Of a DNA stretch of 28,533 bases, positions 22,339-28,533 are shown in pieces. The first letter of the stretch is position 1. Each line of letters opens with the position of its first letter. The DNA comes from Scybalousia_A sp964542225 (GTDB taxonomy: Bacteria > Bacteroidota > Bacteroidia > Bacteroidales > P3): assembly GCA_964542225.1 (NCBI GenBank), contig CAZITO010000019.1:1-28533 (forward strand), written 5' to 3'. The position numbers and the translations under genes were made by a program. Below the pieces are notes generated by a model. It searched no databases and had not been told where the DNA came from. It was given only the letters and a program-made list of their open reading frames with translations.

Positions 22339-24009
22339 ATGAAAAGAAAGTTTGTTTTATTAACCACACTTTTAGCCTTTGTTTTCATTGGCTACGGACA
22401 GAATACTTTAAACGAAAACTTTGAAGCCTCTTCTTCTTTGCCGTCGGATTGGACTTTTATATTGGATGGAGTGCAAGAGCAAGCAAATGAATTGGAGGTG
22501 GCTATTTGGAATGATGACCCTAATAGTAACGATTATTATTCGGGCAGGGCGTTAAGCGGAGAAAATTCGGCTTGGATTCTTTTTCAATATTGTATGGACG
22601 ACAATGCAAAAATATATATGATAAGCCCAAAATTGAAAATAACCTCAGCGAACAATTCTTTTGTTTTCAATATGTTTGTAGATAATTTTTCACCTTATGC
22701 AGGAAAATTTTCCGTCCTTGTTTCCACCTCAAGTAATGCTAAAGAAGATTTTAACTCAGCCTCTCTTTTAGAGGTAGAAACAGCAGATTTATTTAGCGGT
22801 TGGGAACAATATGAAGTTGATTTATCCTCATATAACGGACAAGAAATCTATGTGGCGATAGTATTTGCAGACCCAAGTGCTTATACTTGGTTTTTTGTAG
22901 ATGATATAACAGGACCTGAATTGGCTCCGCAAACGAGTGTTAATGATACCTGCAAAATAACTTCCTTACCTTTCAGTGAAAATTTTGACACTTGGGAATA
23001 CGCAACCGTACCTGATTGTTGGAGTTGGATAGGTTATGATTTTTATCAAGGTATGTATTACCCTACAACTTTGGTAAATGGATATAACAACACAAATTGG
23101 CTTGCTTTTTTGGGTATGGAAGGAACCGAGACAATGGTTGTTTCTTTGCCAAAACTTGCAGATAACATCAATGTCAACACATTAAACCTAAATCTTGATG
23201 CTACAAATTATGGAACAGGAAAACTCGTAATTGGTGTAATGAATAACCCTGACAGTATCAATACGTTTATTGCCGTTGATACCCTCACTCCATTGAATAA
23301 TGTTTGGACTAATTATAATGTAAATTTCAGCGAATACACCGGCACTGGCAAATATATTTCTCTACGAGTAGGAGCTCCTTATGATAACGACTATGTTTTT
23401 GTGGGGGTGGAAAATCTTGTTTTGGACTATATCTCCAATCCAAATACAACTTACGATACTATATTGGAAAATATTTGTCAAGGCGAGAGTTTTACCTTTG
23501 ACGGAGCAGAATTGACAGAAAGCGGAGTTTATTTTGATACAGTCAACGTACAAGAAAACGGTCTGTCGGAAATACAAGTGCTTATTCTTACTGTAATTCC
23601 CACATATACTCAAATTATAAACGACACCATTACAGAGGGAGCAACCTATACACAGAACGGTTTTAACGAAAGTCAAAGCGGACAATACACACTTGCATTA
23701 CAATCAATAAACGGCTGTGACAGTACGATAGTTTTGAATCTTACGGTTGAGACTTCTTCCTCCGTAGATAAAGTAACAAAGGAAAACAATTTTACAATTT
23801 ATCCTAACCCTGCAAAAGAAAAATTGTTTATCAACACTTTAGAAAAAAATGCAAACGTTATTATAACAAATATTAATGGCATTGTTGTTTATCAAAACAA
23901 TAATTTTGCAAGCACTCCTATTGAGATAAATCTTAAAGAGTTTGAAAACGGAGTTTATTTTATCAGAATAAACAACCTCTCAACAAAGAAGTTTATAATA
24001 GAAAAATAA
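22339..24009 (+). CDS. T9SS type A sorting domain protein with adhesin-like domains
   Basis: A 556-aa secreted protein. Residues 1-20 are a signal peptide (MKRKFVLLTTLLAFVFIGYG), cleaved before QNTLNENFE. Residues ~24-200 form a choice-of-anchor J/cleaved-adhesin type jelly roll, opening with NENFEASSSLPSDW and closing with WFFVDDITG. A second similar unit starts near 212 with SLPFSENFDTW. Two short repeats follow, ICQGESFTFDGAELTESGVY and a degenerate copy ending NGCDSTIVLNLTV, of the kind found in Bacteroidota surface proteins. The last 72 residues (485-556, FTIYPNPAKEKLF to KKFIIEK) are the type A C-terminal domain that targets the protein through the type IX secretion system for anchoring to A-LPS or release. 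The ligand or substrate is unknown; no catalytic motif was seen. It has its own promoter and terminator. Confidence 0.93.
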   Translation: MKRKFVLLTTLLAFVFIGYGQNTLNENFEASSSLPSDWTFILDGVQEQANELEVAIWNDDPNSNDYYSGRALSGENSAWILFQYCMDDNAKIYMISPKLKITSANNSFVFNMFVDNFSPYAGKFSVLVSTSSNAKEDFNSASLLEVETADLFSGWEQYEVDLSSYNGQEIYVAIVFADPSAYTWFFVDDITGPELAPQTSVNDTCKITSLPFSENFDTWEYATVPDCWSWIGYDFYQGMYYPTTLVNGYNNTNWLAFLGMEGTETMVVSLPKLADNINVNTLNLNLDATNYGTGKLVIGVMNNPDSINTFIAVDTLTPLNNVWTNYNVNFSEYTGTGKYISLRVGAPYDNDYVFVGVENLVLDYISNPNTTYDTILENICQGESFTFDGAELTESGVYFDTVNVQENGLSEIQVLILTVIPTYTQIINDTITEGATYTQNGFNESQSGQYTLALQSINGCDSTIVLNLTVETSSSVDKVTKENNFTIYPNPAKEKLFINTLEKNANVIITNINGIVVYQNNNFASTPIEINLKEFENGVYFIRINNLSTKKFIIEK

Positions 24010-24031
24010 ATTCACTCTTATTTGTAGAATG

Positions 24032-24066
24032 GCACGGGCTTTTAAGTAAGTCTGTGCTGTTTTTTT
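24032..24066 (+). terminator. Intrinsic terminator of the T9SS protein gene
   Basis: A 10-bp stem (GCACGGGCTT at 24032-24041 with AAGTCTGTGC at 24048-24057, two G-U pairs) and a 6-base loop, followed by T7. It starts 23 bases after the stop codon. Confidence 0.88.
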
Positions 24067-24088
24067 ATTAACCTTAAAATATGAGATT

Positions 24089-24118
24089 TTGCTATTAAAA
24101 GAAAAATATATAACTTTG
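24089..24118 (+). promoter_or_regulatory. Promoter for corA
   Basis: The -7 box TAACTTTG is at 24111-24118, followed by CAAATCC, with TTG (within TTTTG) at 24089-24091, a 19-bp spacer. The leader before the ATG is about 75 bases. Confidence 0.75.
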
Positions 24119-24199
24119 CAAATCCATTTTTATTTATGTAAGATAAAAAGGAGAAGCAGTTTATTTTTAGTAGTTTAACAAAAAGAGGGGGCAAAAGAA

Positions 24200-25144
24200 A
24201 TGATAGATACAATTAGTTTTGAAAAAGTAAAATGGTATCAAGTCTTTAACCCAACCGATGAAGACTTTGATTGGTTGATGGATACTTTTGGTTTTCACCC
24301 CTTGGATATAGAAGACTGCAAAAGTTCCAACCAAAGACCCAAAATAGACGAATACGATGATTATTATTTTTTGATTTTACACTTTCCTTACTTCGATAAA
24401 CAAAATAGGTTTATCCGTTTGAAGGAGGTTAAAATATTTTGGGGAAGAGATTATATTGTAACCATGGGGTCTTCTCATTGGGTGGTTAAAAACGTATTCA
24501 ACGAAATGAAACGTTTGTCCGGTCTTCAACCTTTGAAAGAGAAAAATGAGGAGGAAGATGATAATACTTTGGATGTTACCTCCTCTTCTGATGCATTGCT
24601 TTATAATCTGTTGGATAGGCTTATGGTTGAGACATACTCTCTTGTCATGCGTGTGGGTACGGAGGTTGATAATATAAACTTTGATATTTTTTCAAAAAAA
24701 GCAAAGGAAGTTTTGGAACATCTTAGTGTTACAAGAAAGAATTTGATAGCAATGAATACCTCTTTCAAGCCTCAATTGAGAGTGTTTCATAAATTTGAGT
24801 CGGGCGGAATCAAAGGCTATGAGGAAAATATGGAGGAATATTGGGGAAATATACTTGACCAATATCAAAAGATGTTTGACCTTGTGGAAGACTATGGAGA
24901 ATTGATAGAGGGTTTGAGCAAAACATTTGATTCCATGCAGAGCAACAGAGCAAACGATATAATGAAAACTTTTACATTTATTTCTACTCTTATGCTTCCT
25001 TTAACTCTTATCTCAGGTATTTATGGAATGAATGTTCATTTGCCGGGAATGTCCTCGCCTTATGCTTTTGTGTATATTTTGGTAGGAATGTTTGTTGTGG
25101 GTATGTGTTTCTATCTGTATTTCAGACGCAAAGGCTGGTCGTAA
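24200..25144 (+). CDS. corA: CorA-family magnesium/cobalt transporter
   Basis: A 314-aa homopentameric divalent cation channel of the inner membrane. The N-terminal cytoplasmic domain (about 1-255) includes GFHPLDIEDC, RPKIDEYDDYYFLIL and a long helical region (about 135-255). TM1 is about 259-277 and ends in the selectivity signature G276-M277-N278 (YGMNV); TM2 is about 288-308, followed by a basic tail (RRKGWS). A shorter acidic insertion (KEKNEEEDDN, 114-122) lies in the cytoplasmic part. Mg2+ is the most likely physiological ion, though family members also carry Co2+, Ni2+ or Zn2+. It has its own promoter; the convergent nth gene ends 19 bp downstream. Confidence 0.95.
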   Translation: MIDTISFEKVKWYQVFNPTDEDFDWLMDTFGFHPLDIEDCKSSNQRPKIDEYDDYYFLILHFPYFDKQNRFIRLKEVKIFWGRDYIVTMGSSHWVVKNVFNEMKRLSGLQPLKEKNEEEDDNTLDVTSSSDALLYNLLDRLMVETYSLVMRVGTEVDNINFDIFSKKAKEVLEHLSVTRKNLIAMNTSFKPQLRVFHKFESGGIKGYEENMEEYWGNILDQYQKMFDLVEDYGELIEGLSKTFDSMQSNRANDIMKTFTFISTLMLPLTLISGIYGMNVHLPGMSSPYAFVYILVGMFVVGMCFYLYFRRKGWS

Positions 25145-25162
25145 AGTTGCAAACAAAACAAA

Positions 25163-25822
25163 TTATTTTTCCGATTTTTGTTTTAATTGGGTATTTTGAA
25201 AATGCTTGCAAAAGTTGGTAAGTAAACACTTTTCACACTCGGGTTTTCTGGCTTTGCAAATGTACCTGCCCAACAATATAAGTTGATGATGCAAAAGAGC
25301 AACGTCATTTTTGGGAATATGTTTCATTAGTTGCTCCTCTGTCTGTAAAACGGTTTTAGCCTTGTTGGTAAGCCCTATTCTTTTTGAAACTCTATGTACA
25401 TGAGTATCCACCGGCATAGTGGGCTTGTTGAAAACAACACTTGCTATAACATTGGCGGTTTTTCTCCCTACTCCCTGTAAGGTTTGCAATTCTTTCACCT
25501 CCTGTGGCACCTCTCCATTATAAATCTCTACTATACGTTTTGCTGTATTTTTCAAATATTTAGCCTTACTATTTGGATAAGAAATGCTTTTTATATATTC
25601 AAAAATTTCCTTTTCCTCTGCTTCTGCCATATCTTTGGGTAAAGGAAAACGCTTAAACAAAGCAGGAGTAACCATATTTACTCTTTTGTCCGTACATTGT
25701 GCAGAAAGAATTACCGCTATCAAAAGATGAAAAGGAGTATCGTTTTCCAATTCTGTTGTAGCGTTTGGATACATTAGATTCAATTGCTCTAAAACCAAAG
25801 CATATCTTTGTTCTATGGTCAT
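25163..25822 (-). CDS. nth: Endonuclease III
   Basis: A 219-aa bifunctional DNA glycosylase/AP lyase that removes oxidised pyrimidines in base excision repair. The helix-hairpin-helix LQGVGRKTANV holds the catalytic lysine K121 and VDTHV holds the aspartate D139 (E. coli K120 and D138). The 4Fe-4S cluster ligands are C189, C196, C199 and C205, spaced Cx6Cx2Cx5C as in the family. It is the last gene of a three-gene minus-strand unit, 10 bp after the EEP-family gene. Length is near the E. coli enzyme (211). Confidence 0.98.
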   Translation of the reverse strand: MTIEQRYALVLEQLNLMYPNATTELENDTPFHLLIAVILSAQCTDKRVNMVTPALFKRFPLPKDMAEAEEKEIFEYIKSISYPNSKAKYLKNTAKRIVEIYNGEVPQEVKELQTLQGVGRKTANVIASVVFNKPTMPVDTHVHRVSKRIGLTNKAKTVLQTEEQLMKHIPKNDVALLHHQLILLGRYICKARKPECEKCLLTNFCKHFQNTQLKQKSEK

Positions 25823-25832
25823 AAGTATTTTT

Positions 25833-26915
25833 TTAATTAACCGAAAATGTTGTTATCACAGGGTAATGGTCGGAAAAATCCACACTTGGCGAATAGTAAC
25901 TTTTTGCTTTAAAAAATTCTTTTTTAAAAAGAATATAATCTATTCTATAAGCAGGAAAAACTCCGTTATAACTTCGCCCTATACCTCTGCCCTTATGCAC
26001 AAAAGCGTCTGAAAGATTGTTTGTCATCAATTTATAAACTCTGGAAAAAGGTGTTGAATTAAAATCTCCCGCAATTATATAAGGTGTTTGTGCGTCTTCT
26101 ATGTTTGCAAATATCTCCTTTACTTGCTGTTCTTTTTGAGAATCGGCAACAACCAATTTTTTTAATATATTCTTTCCTCCTTGTTTGTCTTGTATGTTGC
26201 CATGTATTATTTGAGAATAAGAACTTTTTTCCTCAGGTCCAAGCATATAGGAAATCAAATGAAAATTATAAACTCTGATTTGCTTATCCTTATAAGGAAT
26301 ATCCACATAAATAAGGCTGTAATTTCTTTGACTCTCGGGCAAAATACTCCCGGCATTGGAAATATGATATTTGGAATATATGGCACAATCGCGAATAACA
26401 CTGCTATTGCCCTTATTGTAATAATAAAAATATCTGTATTTCATAGCATTAGTCAATCTATAATGAACTCCTTGTTTATCATTAATGTTTGAACTATAAT
26501 CTTGAAAACAAATAATATCGGGAGCAACTCTATGAACAAAGGCAAGAATGGAGTCCATATTGTCTTTTTTTACAGCAGAATTTTCCAAAGTATTGTGTAT
26601 AAAATCATTAACATTATAAGTCAATATGGTAATATCTCCTTCGGATTTTTCTTCATGTGTAGAATAATTAAATAAACGAAAAACAAAAGAAAAGTGTACA
26701 ACTATAACAACAGCAGATAATAAAATATGTCTTCTCGGAGCAATTATCAGCCATAGAATTATAAATAAAACATTTATTATCAAAGCAAAAGGATAAGCGT
26801 ATGACAACAACGAGGTTTTATCCAACCAATCAAAATGATAGGGAACGTAAGTTAAAAGCAAACATATAGCAACAACAATATTAACAAGGTATAATATCTT
26901 TTTTATTATAAACAT
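25833..26915 (-). CDS. Membrane-anchored endonuclease/exonuclease/phosphatase family protein
   Basis: A 360-aa protein with two or three N-terminal membrane spans (about 8-24, 38-58 and 62-80) and a C-terminal EEP domain from about residue 94. Active-site residues of the fold are visible: TYNVNDF with N101, GDFNSTPFSRVY with D284 and N286, RIDYIL with D326, and SDHYPV with D349-H350. The usual metal-binding glutamate (CLQE) is replaced by aspartate D139 in CFQDY. Substrates of this superfamily range from DNA to phospholipids and phosphoinositides; the membrane anchor is common in Bacteroidota members whose role is unknown. It lies 8 bp after the lipoprotein gene and 10 bp before nth. Confidence 0.88.
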   Translation of the reverse strand: MFIIKKILYLVNIVVAICLLLTYVPYHFDWLDKTSLLSYAYPFALIINVLFIILWLIIAPRRHILLSAVVIVVHFSFVFRLFNYSTHEEKSEGDITILTYNVNDFIHNTLENSAVKKDNMDSILAFVHRVAPDIICFQDYSSNINDKQGVHYRLTNAMKYRYFYYYNKGNSSVIRDCAIYSKYHISNAGSILPESQRNYSLIYVDIPYKDKQIRVYNFHLISYMLGPEEKSSYSQIIHGNIQDKQGGKNILKKLVVADSQKEQQVKEIFANIEDAQTPYIIAGDFNSTPFSRVYKLMTNNLSDAFVHKGRGIGRSYNGVFPAYRIDYILFKKEFFKAKSYYSPSVDFSDHYPVITTFSVN

Positions 26916-26923
26916 AAATCGTA

Positions 26924-27400
26924 TTATTTTGTTGTATTGGTTTGAGTCTCTTCTAACAAAACGGTTGGACTTTCCGTAATATCATCACTTTGTAAAGTGG
27001 AATTTATTCTTGGTAAAGCCTTCTCTACTACATTAGACTTTGAAATGCTGTAATTATCTATTTTCCAATTGTTTTTTATTTTTATCAAATTCCATAAAAA
27101 AACAACTTCATTGCCAAATTCGTCCGTTGTATTAACATTTGCCCTTGCTTTTTCTCCTTCTATTTCTATGGAAATTATTTTTATTGAAGTGTATTTTACT
27201 TTTTCTTTGCCAAAAGTTTTCCAATGTTTGATTTCATTATCCATATTTGGCGAACAAACTTTACTCATATCATTAAACTCATTGTTATTCAAAAAAGTAT
27301 AGAATCTGTTTAGAGTTGAACTTATTTCTTGTTCATCTCCCTTATATCTGCAACCAAAAATCAAAAAAATAGAAACTATTATAATTAAAACTTTTTTCAC
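26924..27400 (-). CDS. Putative lipoprotein, 158 aa
   Basis: The N-terminus MKKVLIIIVSIFLIFGC is a lipoprotein signal peptide with lipobox cysteine C17, so the mature protein is likely anchored in a membrane. The mature part begins with acidic/helical sequence (EQEISSTLNRFYTFLNNNEF) and continues with beta-strand-like segments (YTSIKIISIEIEGEKARANV, FLWNLIKIKNNWKIDNYSI), reminiscent of the NTF2/SnoaL-like or DUF4878 type cone fold, but no family is certain. The start is GTG at 27398-27400: an in-frame TAA lies two codons before it, so no earlier start is possible. It heads the unit with the EEP protein and nth and is divergent from yggS. Confidence 0.8.
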   Translation of the reverse strand: MKKVLIIIVSIFLIFGCRYKGDEQEISSTLNRFYTFLNNNEFNDMSKVCSPNMDNEIKHWKTFGKEKVKYTSIKIISIEIEGEKARANVNTTDEFGNEVVFLWNLIKIKNNWKIDNYSISKSNVVEKALPRINSTLQSDDITESPTVLLEETQTNTTK

Positions 27401-27426
27401 TTTGCTTTACTTTAATTTTACAGATG

Positions 27427-27434
27427 CAAAGGTA
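27427..27434 (-). promoter_or_regulatory. -7 box of the lipoprotein-EEP-nth promoter
   Basis: Minus-strand TACCTTTG followed by CATCTG, 26 bp before the GTG start. The -33 position holds CTG rather than TTG at a 20-bp spacer. It interleaves with the divergent yggS box 12 bp away. Confidence 0.55.
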
Positions 27435-27446
27435 ATATAAATTTTG

Positions 27447-27454
27447 TAATTTTG
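27447..27454 (+). promoter_or_regulatory. -7 box of the yggS promoter
   Basis: TAATTTTG followed by CAGAC, 26 bp before the yggS ATG. No strong -33 TTG is seen; ATG occurs at roughly that distance. The two divergent promoters overlap so tightly that polymerase could probably occupy only one at a time. Confidence 0.55.
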
Positions 27455-27480
27455 CAGACAGAACAAAGTAAAACCAAAGT

Positions 27481-28155
27481 ATGAGTATACAGGATAATTT
27501 ATTGAAAATAAAACAAAGTATTCCCTCTAACGTTACATTGATAGCAGTTTCCAAAACCAAACCTGTGGAGGATATATTGCAGGCTTATCAAGTTGGGCAA
27601 AGAGTTTTTGGAGAAAACAAAGCACAAGAGATGAAAGAAAAATATGCTCTCTTGCCAAAAGATATACAATGGCACATGATAGGTCATTTGCAAGAAAACA
27701 AAGTAAAATACATTGTGCCTTTTGTCTCTATGATACATTCGGTAGATTCTTTAAAAATACTTTTAGCAATCAACAAAAGAGCGGTGCTTTGTAATAGAGT
27801 GATTGATTGTTTGTTTGAAATGGACATATCTCACGAGGAAAGCAAATTTGGTTTGTCTATGGAGGAACTCTCAACATTGCTCTCTTCAGATGAGTACAAA
27901 CAAATGCAAAACGTAAGAATTTGTGGTTTGATGGGTATTGGTTCCATAACCGATGACAGGGAACAAACACGCAAAGAATTTCACGCTCTAAAAAATATGT
28001 TTTTAGAAATCAAACAAAAGTTTTTCGCAAATAGTGAATATTTTTCGCAAATCAGCATGGGAATGAGTTCCGATTATGATTTGGCTATACAAGAAGGCAG
28101 TACCATGGTAAGAATAGGCAGTGATATTTTCGGAGCAAGAAACTACAACAAATAA
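27481..28155 (+). CDS. yggS: YggS/PLPBP-family pyridoxal phosphate homeostasis protein
   Basis: A 224-aa single-domain alanine-racemase-fold protein that binds PLP but has no known catalytic activity; it buffers PLP and amino acid pools. The PLP lysine is K25 in LIAVSKTKP. Other signatures are FGENKAQE, WHMIGHLQENK, the phosphate-binding region ISMGMSSDYDLAIQEGSTMVRIG, and the C-terminal IFGARNY. Length is typical. It is a single-gene unit. Confidence 0.96.
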   Translation: MSIQDNLLKIKQSIPSNVTLIAVSKTKPVEDILQAYQVGQRVFGENKAQEMKEKYALLPKDIQWHMIGHLQENKVKYIVPFVSMIHSVDSLKILLAINKRAVLCNRVIDCLFEMDISHEESKFGLSMEELSTLLSSDEYKQMQNVRICGLMGIGSITDDREQTRKEFHALKNMFLEIKQKFFANSEYFSQISMGMSSDYDLAIQEGSTMVRIGSDIFGARNYNK

Positions 28156-28211
28156 TAACTCATTATATATTGTCGGCGGACTTTCCAAAAAAATATTTTC
28201 AGGCTCTTTTA

Positions 28212-28320
28212 TGGGTTAGCATAGGTTAAAAAGTCAGCATAAGTTGAAATATAAGAATGGCTATGCCCTTATTTCAACTTATGCTGACTTATGATAACTC
28301 ATTTTATAACCTATAAAATA
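28212..28320. repeat. 10-bp-period repeat array with a perfect 20-bp inverted repeat
   Basis: The sequence TTTTATGGGTTAGCATAGG at about 28207 matches positions 69-88 with one difference. Units GGTTAGCATA, AGTCAGCATA and AGTTGAAATA follow. The arm AAGTCAGCATAAGTTGAAAT (28231-28250) is exactly inverted at 28271-28290 around a 20-base loop. On the minus strand, units GAGTTATCATA, AGTCAGCATA, AGTTGAAATA recur. It lies between the convergent yggS gene and the right-edge gene. No T tract follows either arm directly, so it is not a textbook intrinsic terminator, though it may serve as one. Confidence 0.7.
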
Positions 28321-28330
28321 AAATGAGAGT

Positions 28331-28533
28331 TTATTTCTCTTCTTTTCTTGTGTTTTTTCTTAATTTGTAGGCAATGCAACCGCCTGTCAAACTTAATAAT
28401 AAACCTGTCGCTGTACCTATCGGTGTTGTTGTTTGGACTCTATTTGTTGATGTTTCTAATCTGTTTGGCGATGGGGCAGGTGTTGGTGGCTGTGCTTCTA
28501 TACTGCCGCCTATTACCATAAAACACAATATCA
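28331..28533 (-). CDS. Small secreted protein with PID-CTERM-like tail (partial, start beyond window)
   Basis: The frame is open to the right edge of the window, so the N-terminus is missing; the visible ILCFMVIGGSIEA before QPP looks like the end of a signal peptide. A Pro/Ser/Thr-rich linker follows (PPTPAPSPN, then STNRVQTTT). The C-terminus is TPIG followed by a hydrophobic span (TGLLLSLTGGCIAYKL) and a basic tail RKNTRKEEK, the order of Pro-Ile motif, membrane segment and basic end found in Bacteroidota PID-CTERM-type small proteins, although the usual Asp after PI is Gly here. A TTG codon near 28528 could be read as a start but would cut into the signal peptide. The function is unknown. 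Confidence 0.65.
   Translation of the reverse strand, partial: ILCFMVIGGSIEAQPPTPAPSPNRLETSTNRVQTTTPIGTATGLLLSLTGGCIAYKLRKNTRKEEK

Noticed and set aside
22203..22424. Plus-strand frame overlapping the start of the T9SS gene
   Set aside because: It spans the promoter of the T9SS gene and overlaps the signal peptide in another frame; no family features.

Overview
This 28.5 kb window is AT-rich chromosomal DNA from a member of the Bacteroidota, most likely Bacteroidales. Four signs support this. At least eleven genes have a -7 promoter box of the Bacteroidota form TAnnTTTG, here almost always extended to TAnnTTTGCA. Shine-Dalgarno sequences are essentially absent. One secreted protein ends in a type IX secretion (T9SS) type A sorting domain. 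The household proteins (Mrp, AddB-like nuclease, PNPase with a polar tail) have the shape usual in this phylum. Species cannot be named from the sequence. Genes are tightly packed, mostly on the minus strand, and no IS element, prophage, CRISPR, tRNA or rRNA was seen.

Layout, left to right. (1) 143-7416, minus: an operon reading nitroreductase, thymidylate synthase, AddA-like helicase-nuclease and AddB-like nuclease, with 6-33 bp gaps, from one promoter at 7454-7461. (2) 7580-8653, plus: a lone L-erythro-3,5-diaminohexanoate dehydrogenase (lysine fermentation) with its own promoter and terminator. (3) 8758-13061, minus: DUF58 protein and thioredoxin, then PNPase and ribosomal protein S15. (4) 13186-15955, minus: Mrp ATPase, NifU-domain protein, cob(I)alamin adenosyltransferase, a DUF2795 protein and a CPBP membrane protease, a likely Fe-S/cobalamin-linked operon. 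(5) 16095-21482, minus: NAD-dependent DNA ligase with a phosphopantetheinyl transferase, a deoxyhypusine-synthase-like protein, an unrecognised basic 107-aa protein and a LuxC-type acyl-CoA reductase. (6) 21483-22338: an 856-bp divergent intergenic region full of inverted repeats. (7) 22339-25144, plus: a T9SS-exported adhesin-like protein and a CorA transporter. (8) 25163-27400, minus: a lipoprotein, an EEP-family phosphodiesterase and endonuclease III. (9) 27481-28155, plus: a YggS-type PLP protein. (10) At the right edge, the 3' part of a small secreted protein with a PID-CTERM-like tail.

The coding content is mostly housekeeping: DNA repair and recombination (AddAB-like, ligase, endonuclease III), thymidylate supply, RNA turnover and cofactor handling. 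The unexplained material is non-coding. Five intergenic sites carry degenerate arrays with a 10-bp period (core AAGTTAnnATA or AAGTCAGCATA), two of them folded into long hairpins. Two sites share a longer composite element beginning ACGCGTGCAA. The ligA-T9SS intergenic region holds a 29-bp inverted repeat with a competing internal copy, a pair of adjacent GAATCGGCG hairpins each followed by an outward T run, and repeated TTGATWATCAA palindromes. No clearly new protein-coding system was recognised; the repeat family is the best candidate for something undescribed.
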